Assembly: GCA_963971225.1 (NCBI GenBank)
Contig: OZ020269.1
Location: 92,234,865-92,298,864, forward strand
Length of the DNA: 64,000 nucleotides
Origin: Melieria omissa
Lineage: Eukaryota > Arthropoda > Insecta > Diptera > Ulidiidae
Direction of reading: 5' to 3'
Shown: piece by piece, positions 9,335 through 22,720 of the stretch
Layout of the letters: every line of letters begins with the position of its first letter
Numbering within the stretch: the first letter of the stretch is position 1
Program-made: the position numbers and the translations under genes
The notes under the pieces: generated by a model
What the model was told of the DNA's origin: nothing
What the model saw: only the letters and a program-made list of their open reading frames with translations
Database searches by the model: none

Positions 9335-12300
9335 GAAATAACAAATTAAATAGCTGACCAACAACAAGATCAACAACAACAACAAAAACAACAACAGAAA
9401 CAACAGCAACAACTACAACCACAGCAATAACAATAATGCAAAGAAGCAGCAGATGTAACAGAACAACAACAAGATCAACAAATTCAAAAGTGGCCAGGCG
9501 GTAAAATAGTCAAAAGCGCAAATTAAGTTTCGCTGAAGCGTGCAGCAAAATAACAGCAACAACAACTATGACAAGAGCCCTTCGAAGCACGCGAAATGAG
9601 AGGCTTGCAATGCGCGTAACAATAATAACAACAAAACAGTCATAGCACAAAAATTGCTTACTGAAGTGCAGAGTGCCAGCAAGTTGGCAGAGTGAGAGTG
9701 TAGAGAACAAGAAAGAAAAGGAGAGAGAGGTCACTGCACGCTGTGCCGCTGGCGGCCTGGTTCAAGCGTCCCGCAATGACGGACATTGTAAACAAGGAAA
9801 TTCGACATGAATGTTTTCCCCGTTACTCCATCCGCCTTCTGTACCTCGTTTTCCACTGCTACCACGTCACTCTGACATTTTGTGTGCCTGTTTGCAGCCC
9901 TTTTCGTGCGTGCGCACTTTACTTGGCTACTTCAGTCTCGTTAAAAAGAAATTCCTTCAACATACACTTTTTGGTTGTTGGTATTTGTTGTTGTTGTTGT
10001 TTTTGCTGCGGCATGTTTGTATTTGTTTTGCGTTGCGCATTCCATGCGCTTTCGGCGCCCACCGATTTCACTCCACTGAACTTTGCCGCGCACGCTTTCA
10101 ATTAAATGCCGCAACTGACCCACACAATCGATTTGTGCGCAACAACAACAACAACAGCATCAATTTGACCTCAGTTGACGCCTCAATCTGTGCGTTGGTT
10201 GCTCGCTCGACTATGCCCCACTTTCACTTCTAGTGTCTAGTATCATTAAAGCAACTAAGCAACGCACTGAACACTGTTGCTGGCTCTAAAATTTCGGCAA
10301 ACTTCACGTCCATCGATGGCGACGGACAGCTGGACGCACGGGCAACCTCATCAATTACACGCTTGAGCGTAATACGTTGGCAGCAGCAGCCACACCCAAC
10401 CGACGCGCCGCGTTCTACGGCTAAACTATAAATTCGACGCAAAGGCAAAAGCTGGCGTTGCGTATACGCCCGGATGGCCAGCGACTTGGGCCGAAGATGA
10501 TGATGATGATAATGCCGATACGGGCAACTATAGGCCTGCGGCAACTGTTGTTTGTTGCAGCTGTTTTTCTGTTGCTGTTCATGTTGTTGTTGTTATTATT
10601 GTTATTGTTACTTTAGCTGCGCTAGCGCTGATAAATTGAGGCAAAATCAGTTTTCGACAAAAGATTGACTTTCTTCTTCGATTTTCAATTACTTATCGCT
10701 TGTTCATCTTCATTTTCAATGACTTGACTTGGCCCCTCGTTGCCGTCCCTCTTCGGCTGCCTAGAAGGCCGCTGTCTAAGTACGCTTAGCTGCCGCCAAC
10801 GGCGACGGTGAAGATAAATCAGTAAAGTGCCATGGCGCAGCGGCGGCAAACTGCAGAAGTGGAAGCAAGCAGCGGCTGCAGTGTAACGTGGTCGATGGCA
10901 GCTGGCAACAATAACGCACGAGTAGACAGCTGGACGAGCTAGAGGGCTTGGCCGCCACTGGGGCAACTTTAAATTGTTTGACGCTTTGTGTTGACGCTGC
11001 AGTTGCTATGTATCGAATACATGTGTGTGTGTGTATATGTGTTGGTTTCTGTATTTGTGTTGTTCTGCCTTGGCTGCTTGATGTTTTTTTGTGCCATATA
11101 AAGGAAATTAATCCATTAAAAAGGCGAATTGGCGCTTTTCATTTGACGAAAATGAAAATGGGATTATCATTTCAAGACCTCACACTTTCAGCGACCCCGC
11201 AGCGCCTCAACACACACACGCAAAGCATTACCCAGGCAGCGCCGTTGCCTCTTTGCTCTGCGCACTTTTTTTGCCCAAACAGTGCGCCACAAAGTCCACT
11301 AAGCCGAGTTAAGTTGTTGGCTGTAAGCGCTGCGCTTTGCGGCTAAAATGTCTTTTTGTTTATATGTTTGCCGCCGCCTCGCGCCCAAACCGTCTGAGCG
11401 GGGCCGCGCTCATGGCCTCAAAAACATTTGGTCGTATTTGTTGTTTGTGTGCATGTGTCACTCTGTATGAATGTGTGTGTGTGTGTGTTGGTGCGTTTTT
11501 TAGTGTTGCTTTCTGTTATTGTGGCAAATTTTTAGGGCTTAATGTGCAAAGTTTTCATTGCGTTTTTTGCCGCATGCAGGCTCACTTTTTCCCCCTCATT
11601 TCTGCCTTCAGTTGTGTTGTCATTGCCATTGCAGTTGTTGTTGTTGTTGCTGCTATTGTAATCCGCTTGCCATTCGACACCGAGTTGAATTTTTGGACCA
11701 CGTTTAACCAGTGCTTGGCGTTTGTTTTGGGGCACTTTAAATGTTGTGGGACCAGAAAAAGGTTGCACACGCACCCAAACAACGGTCAATTTGGCTGGTT
11801 GGTGGGTGGTGGGAGAGGGTGGCGGGTAGAGGAATGGCTGCAAAGTTTGCAGGCGCGTGCTTAAATTTTAAACTTTGGCCAACTTCAATAAAAAACTGAA
11901 AATAGAAAACACAAAGTCAGCAACAACAACGATGCCACGTTTCGTGCATTGCCACTTTACTATTAAGCGGCAAAACAACAGCTACATTAAAACAACAACA
12001 ACAATAATAATAGCGCGCCCAATAACAATATTCAGCAACAATAACAACAAAAACAATTTGGACAAAGCAAAAGCACAAAATACACAGAACTACTCCATTA
12101 AGAAAACTTATTTTACGCCAAGTCGTGTGTTAAGTTTCCGCTTTTCAATGGCGAATGGCCACGACTGGCGTCAAGTATTTACTCTTCGCTCACTTTGTGT
12201 GTTTGTGTGTGTATGCGTGGCGATGTGCGTGTGTGTGTGCGCGGGCGCAAGAGTCTGTTTGATGATCCGAGTTGACTCTCAGTTTGGTTAAGTTTCGGAA

Positions 12301-12439
12301 ATGAGTAAAACTTAACGCAAAATTCAGCTTCAAAGTCATTTGAAACTTTGGTAAAGGGCAACCAAATTACAACAATAAAAGTGTTGGTGTAGTTTTACAA
12401 GAAAACAATGCAAAATATGATGCAAGCGGTCGGTTAGGT
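9335..12439. other. Non-coding, CAA-rich and then mixed; no gene recognised
   Basis: 9360-9480 is CAA-rich. 9700-11850 has balanced base composition and several short frames on both strands, none with a recognised motif or convincing splice sites. GT repeats lie at about 11022-11040, 11470-11490 and 12195-12240. Conserved intronic elements could be here but cannot be told by eye. Confidence 0.5.
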
Positions 12440-12935
12440 GAAGTTAGAGGTTTTAGAATGGGATAATATTGAATTTATATTCGAGTTTAATTTTCAGTTC
12501 GAGTTTGATTTGAGTACGCGATTGTGTTGGAGCTTAAGTTTGACTTTGAGTTTACATTTATAATTGAGTTTTACTTTGAGTTTGGGTTTAGTTTTAATTA
12601 ATTTAATTTCGATTTAAGCTTAAGGTTTAAATTTCAGTCTAAGTCCAAGTCTAAGTCTAAGTCTAAGTCTAAGTCTAAGTCTAAGTCTAAGTCTAAGTCT
12701 AAGTCTAAGTCTAAGTCTAAGTCTAAGTCTAAGTCTAAGTCTAAGTCTAAGTCTAAGTCTAAGTCTAAGTCTAAGTCTAAGTCTAAGTCTAAGTCTATGT
12801 CTTAGACTAATTCTAAGTCTAAGTTTAAACGCCTTAAACTAATAAAGAAGATTCCGTTTGAGTTCCAATTTGAGTTTTAGGTTAAGTTCGAGTTGGTTGT
12901 CTTTAAGTTCAGTTCCGACTTTGAGTTTCAAAAGT
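12440..12935. repeat. Hexamer satellite, GTCTAA core with degenerate flanks
   Basis: The core (about 12636-12800) is nearly perfect (AAGTCT)n, around 27 units. The flanks 12470-12600 and 12855-12930 carry degenerate relatives of the form GAGTTT and AAGTTT. Uniform core and worn edges are what unequal exchange or slippage produces. Confidence 0.9.
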
Positions 12936-15449
12936 AAACCTATGTAAACCTTCAACATACACACACACTTTAACCTACAGTTATGTCTGTACATCTTTGT
13001 TTAATTTCGTAACCATTTCCAATACCAAATTGGCGTAAAAATTTGAGTCTCATTCAAAACGAAGACTTCATATTTGGTTTTTTAATGAGATATTGCTAAA
13101 TTTTTATGTCTGCAAATTCACTTTTTAAAAGGATGAAGTTTATACCTAAATTAAAAATTCTTTAAATCTTCATGACAGTTGGAATTTTTTAAAGTTTAAT
13201 GGAATCATTTCTCTTTCTCCAATACTAACCCTTTTTTTATAAAAAACATGGACAAATTGCCATTTATGATCAAACTGAATTCATCACCCCACATCAATTT
13301 TGCAATAAAATTTAATTACACAAAATTCAACTTCAAGCGAAAATGTGCAAAAATCAAATTTCACTGCTATATTCAGAGTGCTGAATAACTTTGGTTATTG
13401 TCTTTTATTGACTGAAGTACATAAATTTGTGAATATTTCCAAATTCACTTTTCTATTGTGCGTTGATGGAAAAAACTCACCGCTTCTGTATGAGTCAATG
13501 CATTATTTAGTTAGATGAAAAATATGCAAAATGAAAAATCAAACAAAAACTTTTATTAAAAACACAACAAAAGAACTTATTTGCCAATTTGGAATAATTT
13601 GCTTTGTAATAAAAGTATTGATTGATTGGATTTCTATCTAAGTAACATTTTAACATTTTTGAATATGAAATTTACTGCAAACTTTTTGCTAAACTTTCAT
13701 GGCTGATTATTGGTTAACTATGAATTAGTAAAGCAACTTTTAGATATGGAAATATTATATATCTGTGAACAAGTATGTATGAGTATAAACTGTGGAGCAC
13801 ACAGGGTGGTTTAGTTTGAGATTGAGATGTGAGAAAAGTTTCATATGTTAAATTTTTTTTTGTAATCTTGTTTTAATAAACTTTAAAAATAAAATAATCA
13901 AATAACGTTTTATGCACAACATTCTACTACAAAAATATTAATATTTTATTTCTTACAAAAATTTAATTTTTAAATTCTGCACAAATGTGTTTAGACTCAC
14001 TGAAAAACTAACTAAACAGAATTGGCCTATGCTGAGTTTTTCATTAAATTTTTATTGCATTTTCATTTTTATTGTTACCCACAATTATTGCTGTTAACTT
14101 TATTACTGTTTTTGTTTTTGAATTGTTGTGGATGACATTTATTTAAATATTTTACATTAATATACACGCACATACAAACACACGCACATACACAAAGCAA
14201 AAAAGGACTATGGCTGCCTGTTGGCAAAACTGTTTATGACTGTATGTGTGGCCATATAAACACACACTAATGCCACTCATTAGGAGCGACAGAGTGCCAA
14301 GCGGCGGCGGCGAGTAGAGCTGGGCCGAGCCGAGCCTTCGCAGTCAACATGTTCAAAAGTTTAATTCGATTTCGGTTTAAAGGTTCGACACAAAGCCGCA
14401 AACGGTTCACTGGCACGCAACGGTTCAACGGTTTGACTGTCTTATCTGGCTGACACTTTGGGGTTGCACAGATCAAGCACTGTTTTATCTCTATTGGGCG
14501 CTTTGTATAGGCATGAGAGTGTATGTGGGTGTGTGTGAGAGTAATTTTTAGCTGAAAATTCAAACCCACACACAGCTAAAAATTGCCGCCCTCAAACTTA
14601 CCGCCCTCGATGTATGTACATACATATGTAAGCTTGTATGTTTGCAAGTATGTATGTGAAGAACTTTGTGCGACAGACACCAACAAGTTATGGTGTCAAA
14701 AACTGTGTAGCGCTGTGCAATTGCCAGCGAAAGTGTTTGAACATACAAACACAAACACAGACATACTGCAAAAGTACAAACACCAACACACTTACAGACA
14801 CAGACACACACATTCATCTCTGCATCGACTTGTCGAGCCGTTGGCTTTTGTGTGCTTCGACTCGACTGAAGCATCGTGTAAGCTAAACGCTCTCGATTTA
14901 AATAATTTAATCAAGAAATTATTGAAACACAAGAGCGTAATTAATGGCTTCGTTCAATGGTTTTTCCTTTACAAACACACACAAACACACACACCCATAC
15001 ACATGTATGAGTACTTGGGCACACACTTGTGGGGCGAGTAGTGGCTTCGAGTCTCGTAGGCATTGAATAGGTAGAAGAAAATATGTTCGACTAAAGTGGT
15101 TAGGAAAATTTGAAAAGAAGTAAAGGCATCATGACGCACTAAAAGCACTGAAACGCAAAAAGTAAAAGCGGTTAGCGGTAACTGGCAGAAGGTAGTAGAA
15201 ATTACGACTGAATGAAGCACATGAAAAGGACATTAGAACAAAAGCGAATGATGAGGGATTTAATTTTAAAGTAGCATAGAAAAAATGATGTGGTTGAATT
15301 GTAAAGGAAATGTTTGAGATGTAAGAGTTTTGGTTAAAATTAAAAAAAAAATTTTAATAGTTGCATTTTCAGTTGACAAGGAACTTATGGAAAGGTTTAA
15401 AAAAAGGCTCAAAGGTAGATAGTCAGATTTGAATACATTGAAGCTGAGC
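12936..15449. other. Non-coding, AT-rich with CA tracts
   Basis: 12940-14150 is AT-rich without features. CA/GT tracts occur near 14160-14190, 14520-14545, 14730-14815 and 14975-15005. Short frames across these are accidental. Confidence 0.55.
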
Positions 15450-15560
15450 CTGTTTGTTTAGCTTCGGAACCATTTTGGAAGGGATTCAAAATGGGCCATT
15501 TTGGCCTCCGAGTGGAAGTGCGGTCTCTGTGTCGTAAACACCCTTCCTTACCTAATCATC
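15450..15560 (+). mobile_element. LINE 3' tail
   Basis: GGGATTCAAAATGGGCC, then TTTTGGCCTCCGAGTGGAAG and TGCGGTCTCTGTG, match the last 70 bp of the RNase H-bearing LINE at 32.88-32.95 kb, in the same order. It ends in TTACCTAATC. Only the tail is present. Confidence 0.7.
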
Positions 15561-15597
15561 TATAAATTAGTCTGGATTTAGTGTTGTATGGAGATTC

Positions 15598-15688
15598 TTA
15601 ACCCTTTCAGTCACAATGTACAATATATTGGACTACAGCCCATACAATTCATACAGAACGGGTTTATTTTCATGTCGGAAAGGGTTAA
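15598..15688. mobile_element. Short TTAA-flanked MITE, piggyBac-like (91 bp)
   Basis: It begins TTAACCCTTTCAGTC and ends GTCGGAAAGGGTTAA, so the ends are inverted copies and TTAA is the duplicated target. The palindrome CAATATATTG lies 24 bp inside the left end (15621-15630). It is non-coding. CCC-ended inverted repeats next to TTAA are typical of piggyBac-type elements. Confidence 0.75.
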
Positions 15689-15829
15689 TAATAGGTTCTC
15701 GATGCTCTGCAACCTCTCATTTTATGCGGTTTGCTACAAAAGAGCATGAACCAAACAAATTTTGGAGCTAGAGTGGGGCTTAATGGCGTCGCATCAAGGT
15801 CAAAGTTCACAAAAAAGCTGGGAAATTCG

Positions 15830-16385
15830 ACAAAATGCTCCACAGCGGGTCAGAAGTTGCTCTTAGAGGGTTAAAGTCTATGACTAACCCCCTCTAATTT
15901 TCTCTATTGAAAATTTCTTTCAAACATATTTATACCCCATCTCCAACCCATAAGGGGGCTCCCATACAAAATGGTCGTTTTTACACAATAGGCTCCCACT
16001 GCTCCCAGGTTGCCCCCAGACATATAAAATGTATGACCGATAACCATTTATTTTCCCTTCCGAATGTTTCTTCTAAACATATCTACTCGCTAACTCCAAG
16101 TCTTAAGGGGGCTGCCATACAAAATTTTTAATTTTCTACGCCATTGGCTCCCCACTTTTAAATGTAGTAGTTAAGTATCCGAGAAAACATCGTATCTCGG
16201 AAACTACTTAACCGATTTAAAGGATTTATTCAGCGATCGCCAACATTCTTGAGTACAAGAAATACAAAATTAATTAAGGTTCAAAAATTCACCACCAGAG
16301 AGCGTCTTCCATACGATCGGAGTTGTGAGGTTGTGAACTTTTGAGTTTATACAATGCAAAAATCAAAATGTGTTGTCGGAATCCC
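15830..16385 (-). repeat. Composite dispersed repeat, copy 2
   Basis: Read on the minus strand, this matches copy 1 block for block: ACACATTTTGATTTTTGC, AAAGTTCACAACC, AAGAATGTTGGCGATCGCTG, GGTTAAGTAGTTTCCGAG, two GTATGG-AGCCCCCTTA modules and the closing TTAACCCTCTAAGAGCAACT. Here the first module has no SINE and represents the empty site for the 5.5-kb insertion. The reading frame at 15907-16131 on the plus strand is accidental. Confidence 0.8.
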
Positions 16386-16779
16386 ATTAACCTCCTCATT
16401 TCGAATATAATTGTAACTTTAGATTAGTGTTAGGTTTGATTAGGTTCAGAGGGCGTGTAGGAAAACCCGTAATTTTATTATGAGGCATCAGTGCCTATTG
16501 TGAGTGATTCATTCTGCAGACTGCTCAAAGGACACATACGAACATTGGCGCACAAAGCATTTTATTTAAGGGGGTTCCGTACACAACTTATCAGTTCATT
16601 ACCATTTGAAATCATTAGAATTTTTTTTAACAACAAATATTAATAAAAATTAAACTAAAATTTTTTATTAAAATATTACTTAAATTTTTGAACTCAAACC
16701 CCCCCCATTACGTGCGCCAATACCTATAAGAATGACTAAGAAAATGTTTAAAACAGAATTTCGCCGTGCAATGGGCCAA

Positions 16780-17690
16780 CAGTATGCAACTACCCCAGGC
16801 AAAACCGTTCTTAACATCAGACAGAGGAGTGTCCAGAAAAAATCTCAAGCTAAAGAATAAGGACATTTGTATCCTCGCTGTACACTTGACAGGTCACTGT
16901 TCGGGTATCAGTGGGATTTTTTTTTACGAATGACTGCATGAAATGCGAAATTTAACATTTCACAAAATTTTTTTTAATTGTATTGCATTCAGTAGAATAA
17001 AAAACCTCCAGTAAGAGGCAGCAACCTTGGCTACCGAGAAGATGTGGAATTTGGAAGCTCCAGACACAGCTAAAACTAATAAAAAAGCTCAACCTAGGAG
17101 ATACAATCAAGTCTGGTACAGAAGATCAACACTGGTTGCGGTGCTTAAAAACAAATTAGAGTTTCAACTATGTAATGACGGAAATAGAAGAGAATATGAT
17201 TCGTGAAGCGGCGTCCATGTGGGAGAGATCTACATCTCACAGGACAGCAAAAATCATGTTTCGCGAACATAATGTCAACAACACAGAGTTTGTACTATCA
17301 CTCCGAAGAGATGATTGCAAACTATTGACCGGGATACTCACGGGACACTGTCTCACACCGTCCCACGCTGCCAAACTTGGCTTGGTACCAAGTGATGCAT
17401 GCACAAGATGTGGTGAAGACAGTGCCAAGGGTACCCTGGAGCATTTGCTGTGCCACTGCCCTGCTCTCTACAGATCACGGGTCAGCTGCCTCGGATCCGC
17501 GTCGTTCCCTTCCTTGGAAAGAGTCGCGGAACAAAAAAGCAGCGACTTACTTAGATTTGGCAAAACGTTTTTGACTAACTACATACAGGTCTGAAGCTCC
17601 AGAACCTTTCTGGTACCACTATGGACCAACATGGTCTATGTGAGACCCCCCCGAGGGTCAGCCAGCCTAACCTACCTACCTACCTACTCT
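16780..17690 (+). mobile_element. LINE 3' fragment (I-superfamily non-LTR retrotransposon)
   Basis: The frame at 17175-17594 ends in the C-terminal part of a LINE ORF2. It holds LLTGILTGHCLTPSHAAKLG, then a zinc-knuckle-like CTRCGEDSAKGTLEHLLCHC, then a closing SSDLLRFGKTFLTNYI. A stop at 17592 is followed by a short 3' UTR ending in (CCTA)n at about 17690. Upstream (about 16790-16915) a more decayed piece reads SRKNLKLKNKDICILAVHLT followed by GHC, the same region from another copy. The reverse transcriptase itself is absent, as expected of a 5'-truncated insertion. Confidence 0.8.
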
Positions 17691-19238
17691 GGTGTAACTT
17701 TCCTAATAATGTACTTTGTATACTAAAGGATAATAAAATTACAAATATTAAATTTTTAAACAATTTGTTTTACTCAGAACTGATGTCAATAAAAATAATT
17801 AGTGAAAAGTGCATTGCAAACAATTTAATGCTTCTTTTTCCAATAAGCATTTTAACAGATGTCCACAGGCGACTCGACTCTACTTATGGCAACTAGATAT
17901 TTTCAATTTGCAACAAAACACACAGCGCAACACAACCACATAGACCTACACCCAAACACACACACACACTCACATTCGCCTGCGACCACTTGTGCCCCAC
18001 GTCAGCCAGCCACACAGTACAATAAAATCTCCGAAATACCATAGTCGCAAGCTGTCGTAATTTTCACCAATGATGTTTATCAAATAATTCAATTTTCAGT
18101 CGACTGCTGCATGTGTTGTTGTGCCAACATACACACACACACATATACAAAGCCGCAGACGACGAACAAAAAACATGTGCGCCACATTCTAAAGCAGTTG
18201 AAATAAATATAAAAATTGAAACATTCGGAAAAAGCGAGGGGGGCTTGGAGGCATGAAGCGCTACAATGGGGTTGACCAACTCAACCGAAATTGAATTTTC
18301 ATCTCGTTGAGTAAAAAAGTTGCCCTGGTCGCAGCCACAGCCTCAGTTGCCGCCTCAGTTCAATGCATCCCCCGCTTTTGGCCAACGCGGCCAACTAGTA
18401 CTCGTGACCGAACAGTGGCAACAATAGTAATAATAACAACAACAACAACAAATAAAAGTCCCGTACATGGCGCAGCCATGGGTGTTGTTTTTTTCAGCTG
18501 CCTGGCCCCAGCGGTACGGAACCCAAAGCGACACGCAGTGTGGGCACTAAATTTGAAGGTAATGGTAGGTGAAGTGTAAAGGAAATGTGCGCTTGCTGGT
18601 AGTTGTTGTTGTTGCTATTTGTTGCCAAACAACAAAAGGACTAACAACAACAACAAACATTGCAATAGGGGAGAAAAACTCAGTTTGCTGAGTAGTTGAA
18701 ATTGTTTGTGTGCTGTGGACGCTGTGGTATTTAGAGATATGATCGCATCGCAGTGGGGCGAGGAGGTGGAATATATTTAATTTATTTGCAAAATAGAAAG
18801 CGGCACAATCGGACAGCGGGATAAGCGCATTTGTATTTGTATGTATGTGTGTGTGTCTGTGTGTCCAAGTCTGGCCACTGTAGCAGAATAACTAAGTAAA
18901 ATGGTTGGCTTAGCAAAATTCTTTTTAATAATAGAAATTGCAACAACAACAACAACAACACTACAGATACAAATTTACGTATGCAAATATGATTAGACAT
19001 TAACTCATTTATGATTGGATGCATTTTTGTGAATGTCCTTGTGTCGCTTTGCATGTCTCTGGTGAGTTGCAATTCAGTAAAAAGATGCTAAAAAAAGTGG
19101 AAAATTGCTTTTATAATGCCAGCCCGTGGTAAAGAAGAAGGGAGGAGAGAAAGACGCGGAAAATTGCGCCTCTTTTTTAAATCAGCGTAATTTGTTTGTT
19201 TTTTTATGCTAATGAGGTTTAGGTAATCTAACATAAGG
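17691..19238. other. Non-coding with CA and CAA runs
   Basis: CA tracts lie near 17955-17975 and 18130-18150. CAA/TTG runs lie near 18435-18455, 18600-18655 and 18940-18960. No gene or transposon end was seen. Confidence 0.55.
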
Positions 19239-19980
19239 TTAAGGGGGGAGTACACTTTGATTTTTCAAAAAAATGTATTTTTTTTTTTTTGGCTTAAAAT
19301 GTTCCTTGGGATGTATACTTTAATTTAGAAAAGACTCCAAGTCCGCCAGAATATTCCTTACCGCTTTACGAAGCGATTTCCTAAAACATGTACCGGCGCG
19401 CTGAGAGAGCATTTTAGCATTTAAACGCGTTTATCTCGAAACGGGGCTTTTCAAACTGGCGTGGGAAATAACTCTAACCAGTTATTATTAAATTTGGATA
19501 TCGCCTAGGTTTTCTTGTTTAGAATTAAATTCTGCTTAGAAATACGTATCCACATTTTCGATTTTGTCAAAAATGGATTTTTAATCCACGATTTTGTAAG
19601 CATTTTTAGGGTTAAAAAATGGACTTTTTTTCCTAAGGCCACAACTTTTGAAAACAATTAATTTAAAAAAAAATTGGAATACGTATTTCTAACCCGAATT
19701 TCATTACTTATCAGGATTTTGTTCGATTTATGTTCCAGGATCACATGGGAAGGAGTATTTTCTCACGCCGTTTTCCGACTTCCGCGCGAGGACGCCCGCG
19801 CGACCTGGTGCACCGGCCACGGGGGGACGCCAATCGAGTTCAAAAAAATACAAATTGTAGTTCGAAGGATGAGTAATAAATGGGTTATAACATATTTGCC
19901 CTCCCTGAGTGTTTTATTGCTTAAAAAAATTAACGAAAATGCCTTACTTTTTGGACGTTCAAAGTGTACTCCCCCCTTAA
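19239..19980. mobile_element. 742-bp inverted-repeat element flanked by TTAA
   Basis: Both ends read TTAA followed by GGGGGGAGTACACTTTGA inward, giving a perfect 22-bp inverted repeat including the TTAA. The interior has mixed AT-rich and GC-richer segments, a CGCGTTTATCTCGAAACGGG block and only accidental short frames (one at 19674-19985). It is a non-autonomous DNA transposon. TTAA suggests piggyBac-like integration, but the G-run terminus differs from the CCC-ended family above. Confidence 0.85.
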
Positions 19981-20029
19981 CTTAGGTTTGAGGTTTTTGT
20001 TAATTTTTCAATCTTTGCTTTTGCTTTAA

Positions 20030-22720
20030 ATCTGTTCACTTTTTCTTGAAGTTAAGTGTTTAGAAGTGCTCTTCCCTTTTCCCCTTTTGAATGACTTTTT
20101 TAAATACTTAAATTTTGTTTCTCTTTTTATGATATTTTGTTTTGGTCTTTTGCTTCTTTCGGTCCTTCTTTCTGAGCCTCCCTTTGAATTGTTAAAATTC
20201 TTTACCTAAGTGTTGTATTATTTTATATATATATGTTTTTACCTAAATGTCATCCTTGTGGGAAATTCTTGTTTTAATTTTTAATTTAATTTTATTCCTT
20301 CACCTTTTTTTCCTTCAACTTCTCTCTTCTTGAATTCTTTTTTCTCTCACTTCTTTGTTGAAATATTACTCTGTCTCATTATTGCTTGAACATTTTCAGC
20401 TTCGCTTCTTTCTGTTCTAAAATTCTATTTCTTGTTCACGACATTAAAATTCCTCCTAAACTCATTACTTTTTCCTTTCATTATGTCATACTTCCTATTT
20501 CCTATTTTGTGCTCGTTATCTTGCTCTTCCTACTCTCTATTTTACTCGTGTCTCTTTCTTCTACTTTCTTCATTCTACTTCTCTTCCCATCCTTTTCTTC
20601 TTCTGTTTAATTTTTCATCTTTTTCTCAAGTTTTTTATTACCTCCTACAATCCTCAGTTATCTTTAATTTTCTACCTTTAACTTCATATCTTTCTTTTCA
20701 TACCTTTTACTTCCTTTTACATTTTTAACGTACTTCTTTCCACATTCTTCCCTCAAATTTCTTCCTTCAACTCCTTCCCTTTACTTTTTTCTTTTGCTTT
20801 AACCCTCTTTCTTCTTTTGTATTTAATTTTTTCCTTTTTACGAACTACTTTCTTCCTCTCTCCTCCTAAAATCATCGTTATCTTAATTGCTTATTTTGAT
20901 ATTTTTGTCTTCCCTTTCCTAATCTCTTTTTCCTCCTACTTTTTTATTGCTTGTTTCTTTCTATCTTCTTCCACTTCATTCTTTGTTTTACTGTGTTCCT
21001 TTTCTGTTACATTCTTTTTTAGTTTTACTTTTATGTTTCTTTTTTCGATCTGCTTTGCTCGTTTTACTGTGTTCCGTTTCTTTTTCTTTCGTTTTTTTAT
21101 TACTTTTATGTTTCTTCTTTTTTTCTACTTTGGAAAAAGAAGACAGGAAATTATTAATTACAATTCACGTTATCTTTTATTTCCTATTTTATATTTCTTG
21201 TCTTCTTTTTCCTCTCTATATTTTTTACGTTTACGTTATTTTTTCTTACAATTTTCCTCCTTCTACTACCTTCTTTCAACTTCTTCCTACTTGTTTGTTA
21301 TTAATTTCTTTTTCTTCCTTATTTCCTTTTTTATTTAGTTAATTCTTCCACCCAAATTCCACTTTATAACTTTTATTTCTTTACTTATACTTCTCGACTC
21401 TTTCTTTTTATTTTTTACTTTCTTCTATTTTCTTTTTACTACTTCATTGTTTTTACTTCCTATCTACAATTTACTTTCCTTTCGTTTTAAGTTTTTGGTT
21501 TTTTTAATTTATTATTTTTATTAACTTTCTTCTTGCCTTCTATTTTCATTGAACAAAATTATATTTCATTATATCTTTTATTTTCTTCCTTTAACTTGTC
21601 TTCATTTTTCTACTGTCTATTTCCTCCTCTCTATTGTCTTCCTCCAACTTCCTTCCGCTTATATTCCTCTTTCTTTTTCTTTATCATTTGATATTTTTAT
21701 CCTTCCCCTTGCCTTCTTTTCGTTTTTGTCCACGTTAAATGCTTGATTTTCTATCCTGTACTTCTTCTTTTCCTCTATACCCTTTAATTCGTTTTACTCC
21801 TTTGATTTGACTTATTTTTACTTCTTCACACTTCTTTCTTTCGACTTCTTTCCTTTCTGCTTCTACCTTTCAATTTTTTGTTTTATTTCATCTTTCTATT
21901 TGCCGTTTACTTCCACTATATGTCTTTCGTATCCTACCTTGTACTGCTTGTCTTCCTCTTTTTACCACCACTTCCTTCTCTTTTTACTCCTTTACACTTT
22001 TTGCTTTGCTTTTTGGTTTCTTCTACGAACTTTCCTTTCCATGCTCTTGTTTTTTTCCTTTGACTACTTTGTTTTTTTACCTGTTTCTACTTCTTCTATT
22101 TTCTTTCTTCCTACTTTTTCAGTTTTTATTATCCTGTCTTCTTTTTCACTAACGTTTCACTTCTTTTTAGAAGGGTTTCTTTCACATTTTATAAGTACAT
22201 TTTGTCACCCGAAGGATTTGAAATCATCATTGTTTGAGGGCTTAAAACCCCAAAAACCTTTTATGGGCACAACTGCTTCCCTCCCACCTTTTTATATTTC
22301 CTTCCTTCTATATTCATCGTTGTGCTCCTTTTTGTTCTTTTTTTAATTATTTTCAATTACTTTCCTGCAGGAAACTTTCCTACTTACTTCTGTTTCATTT
22401 GTTCTAATGTGCACCTTCTTGCCTAATCTCGTTGATTTCCTTCTTTCCTTCCTCTTAACTTCATTTTACTACTGCTTCTTTCATTACTCTATCTTTCTCC
22501 TTTTTCATTTCTTTTGCTTATATTTGTAAATTTTTTTCGATGTTTTCTTCCATATTTTCTCTTCTCACTTGCCTTCTTCCTTCTTCCATTAAAAGCCTTT
22601 TTGAAACTTCCTTCCTTCTTTTTTCCTGGATTTTTTTGATTTTTCTTAATTAATGCTTTCTCCTATTTCCACAACTTGTCTGCCTTCTTTCCATATATTT
22701 TTCATTCTGCGTTCAGTTTT
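20030..22720 (+). repeat. 2.7-kb pyrimidine-rich low-complexity tract
   Basis: Almost every line is dominated by TTC, TTT and CTT on the plus strand (for example TTTTTCCTTTTTACGAACT). There is no fixed period. It gives several long frames rich in Phe, Leu and Ser (up to 179 residues), which are compositional artefacts. The origin may be a very old CT-type repeat. Confidence 0.8.

Noticed and set aside
12636..12824. Telomere-like repeat
   Set aside because: The unit AAGTCT is not a known telomere repeat, and flies use retrotransposon or complex satellite telomeres.
20386..22346. Several 100-180 residue Phe/Leu/Ser-rich frames that could pass for membrane proteins
   Set aside because: Produced by the pyrimidine-rich tract; overlapping frames are equally open and there is no gene structure.
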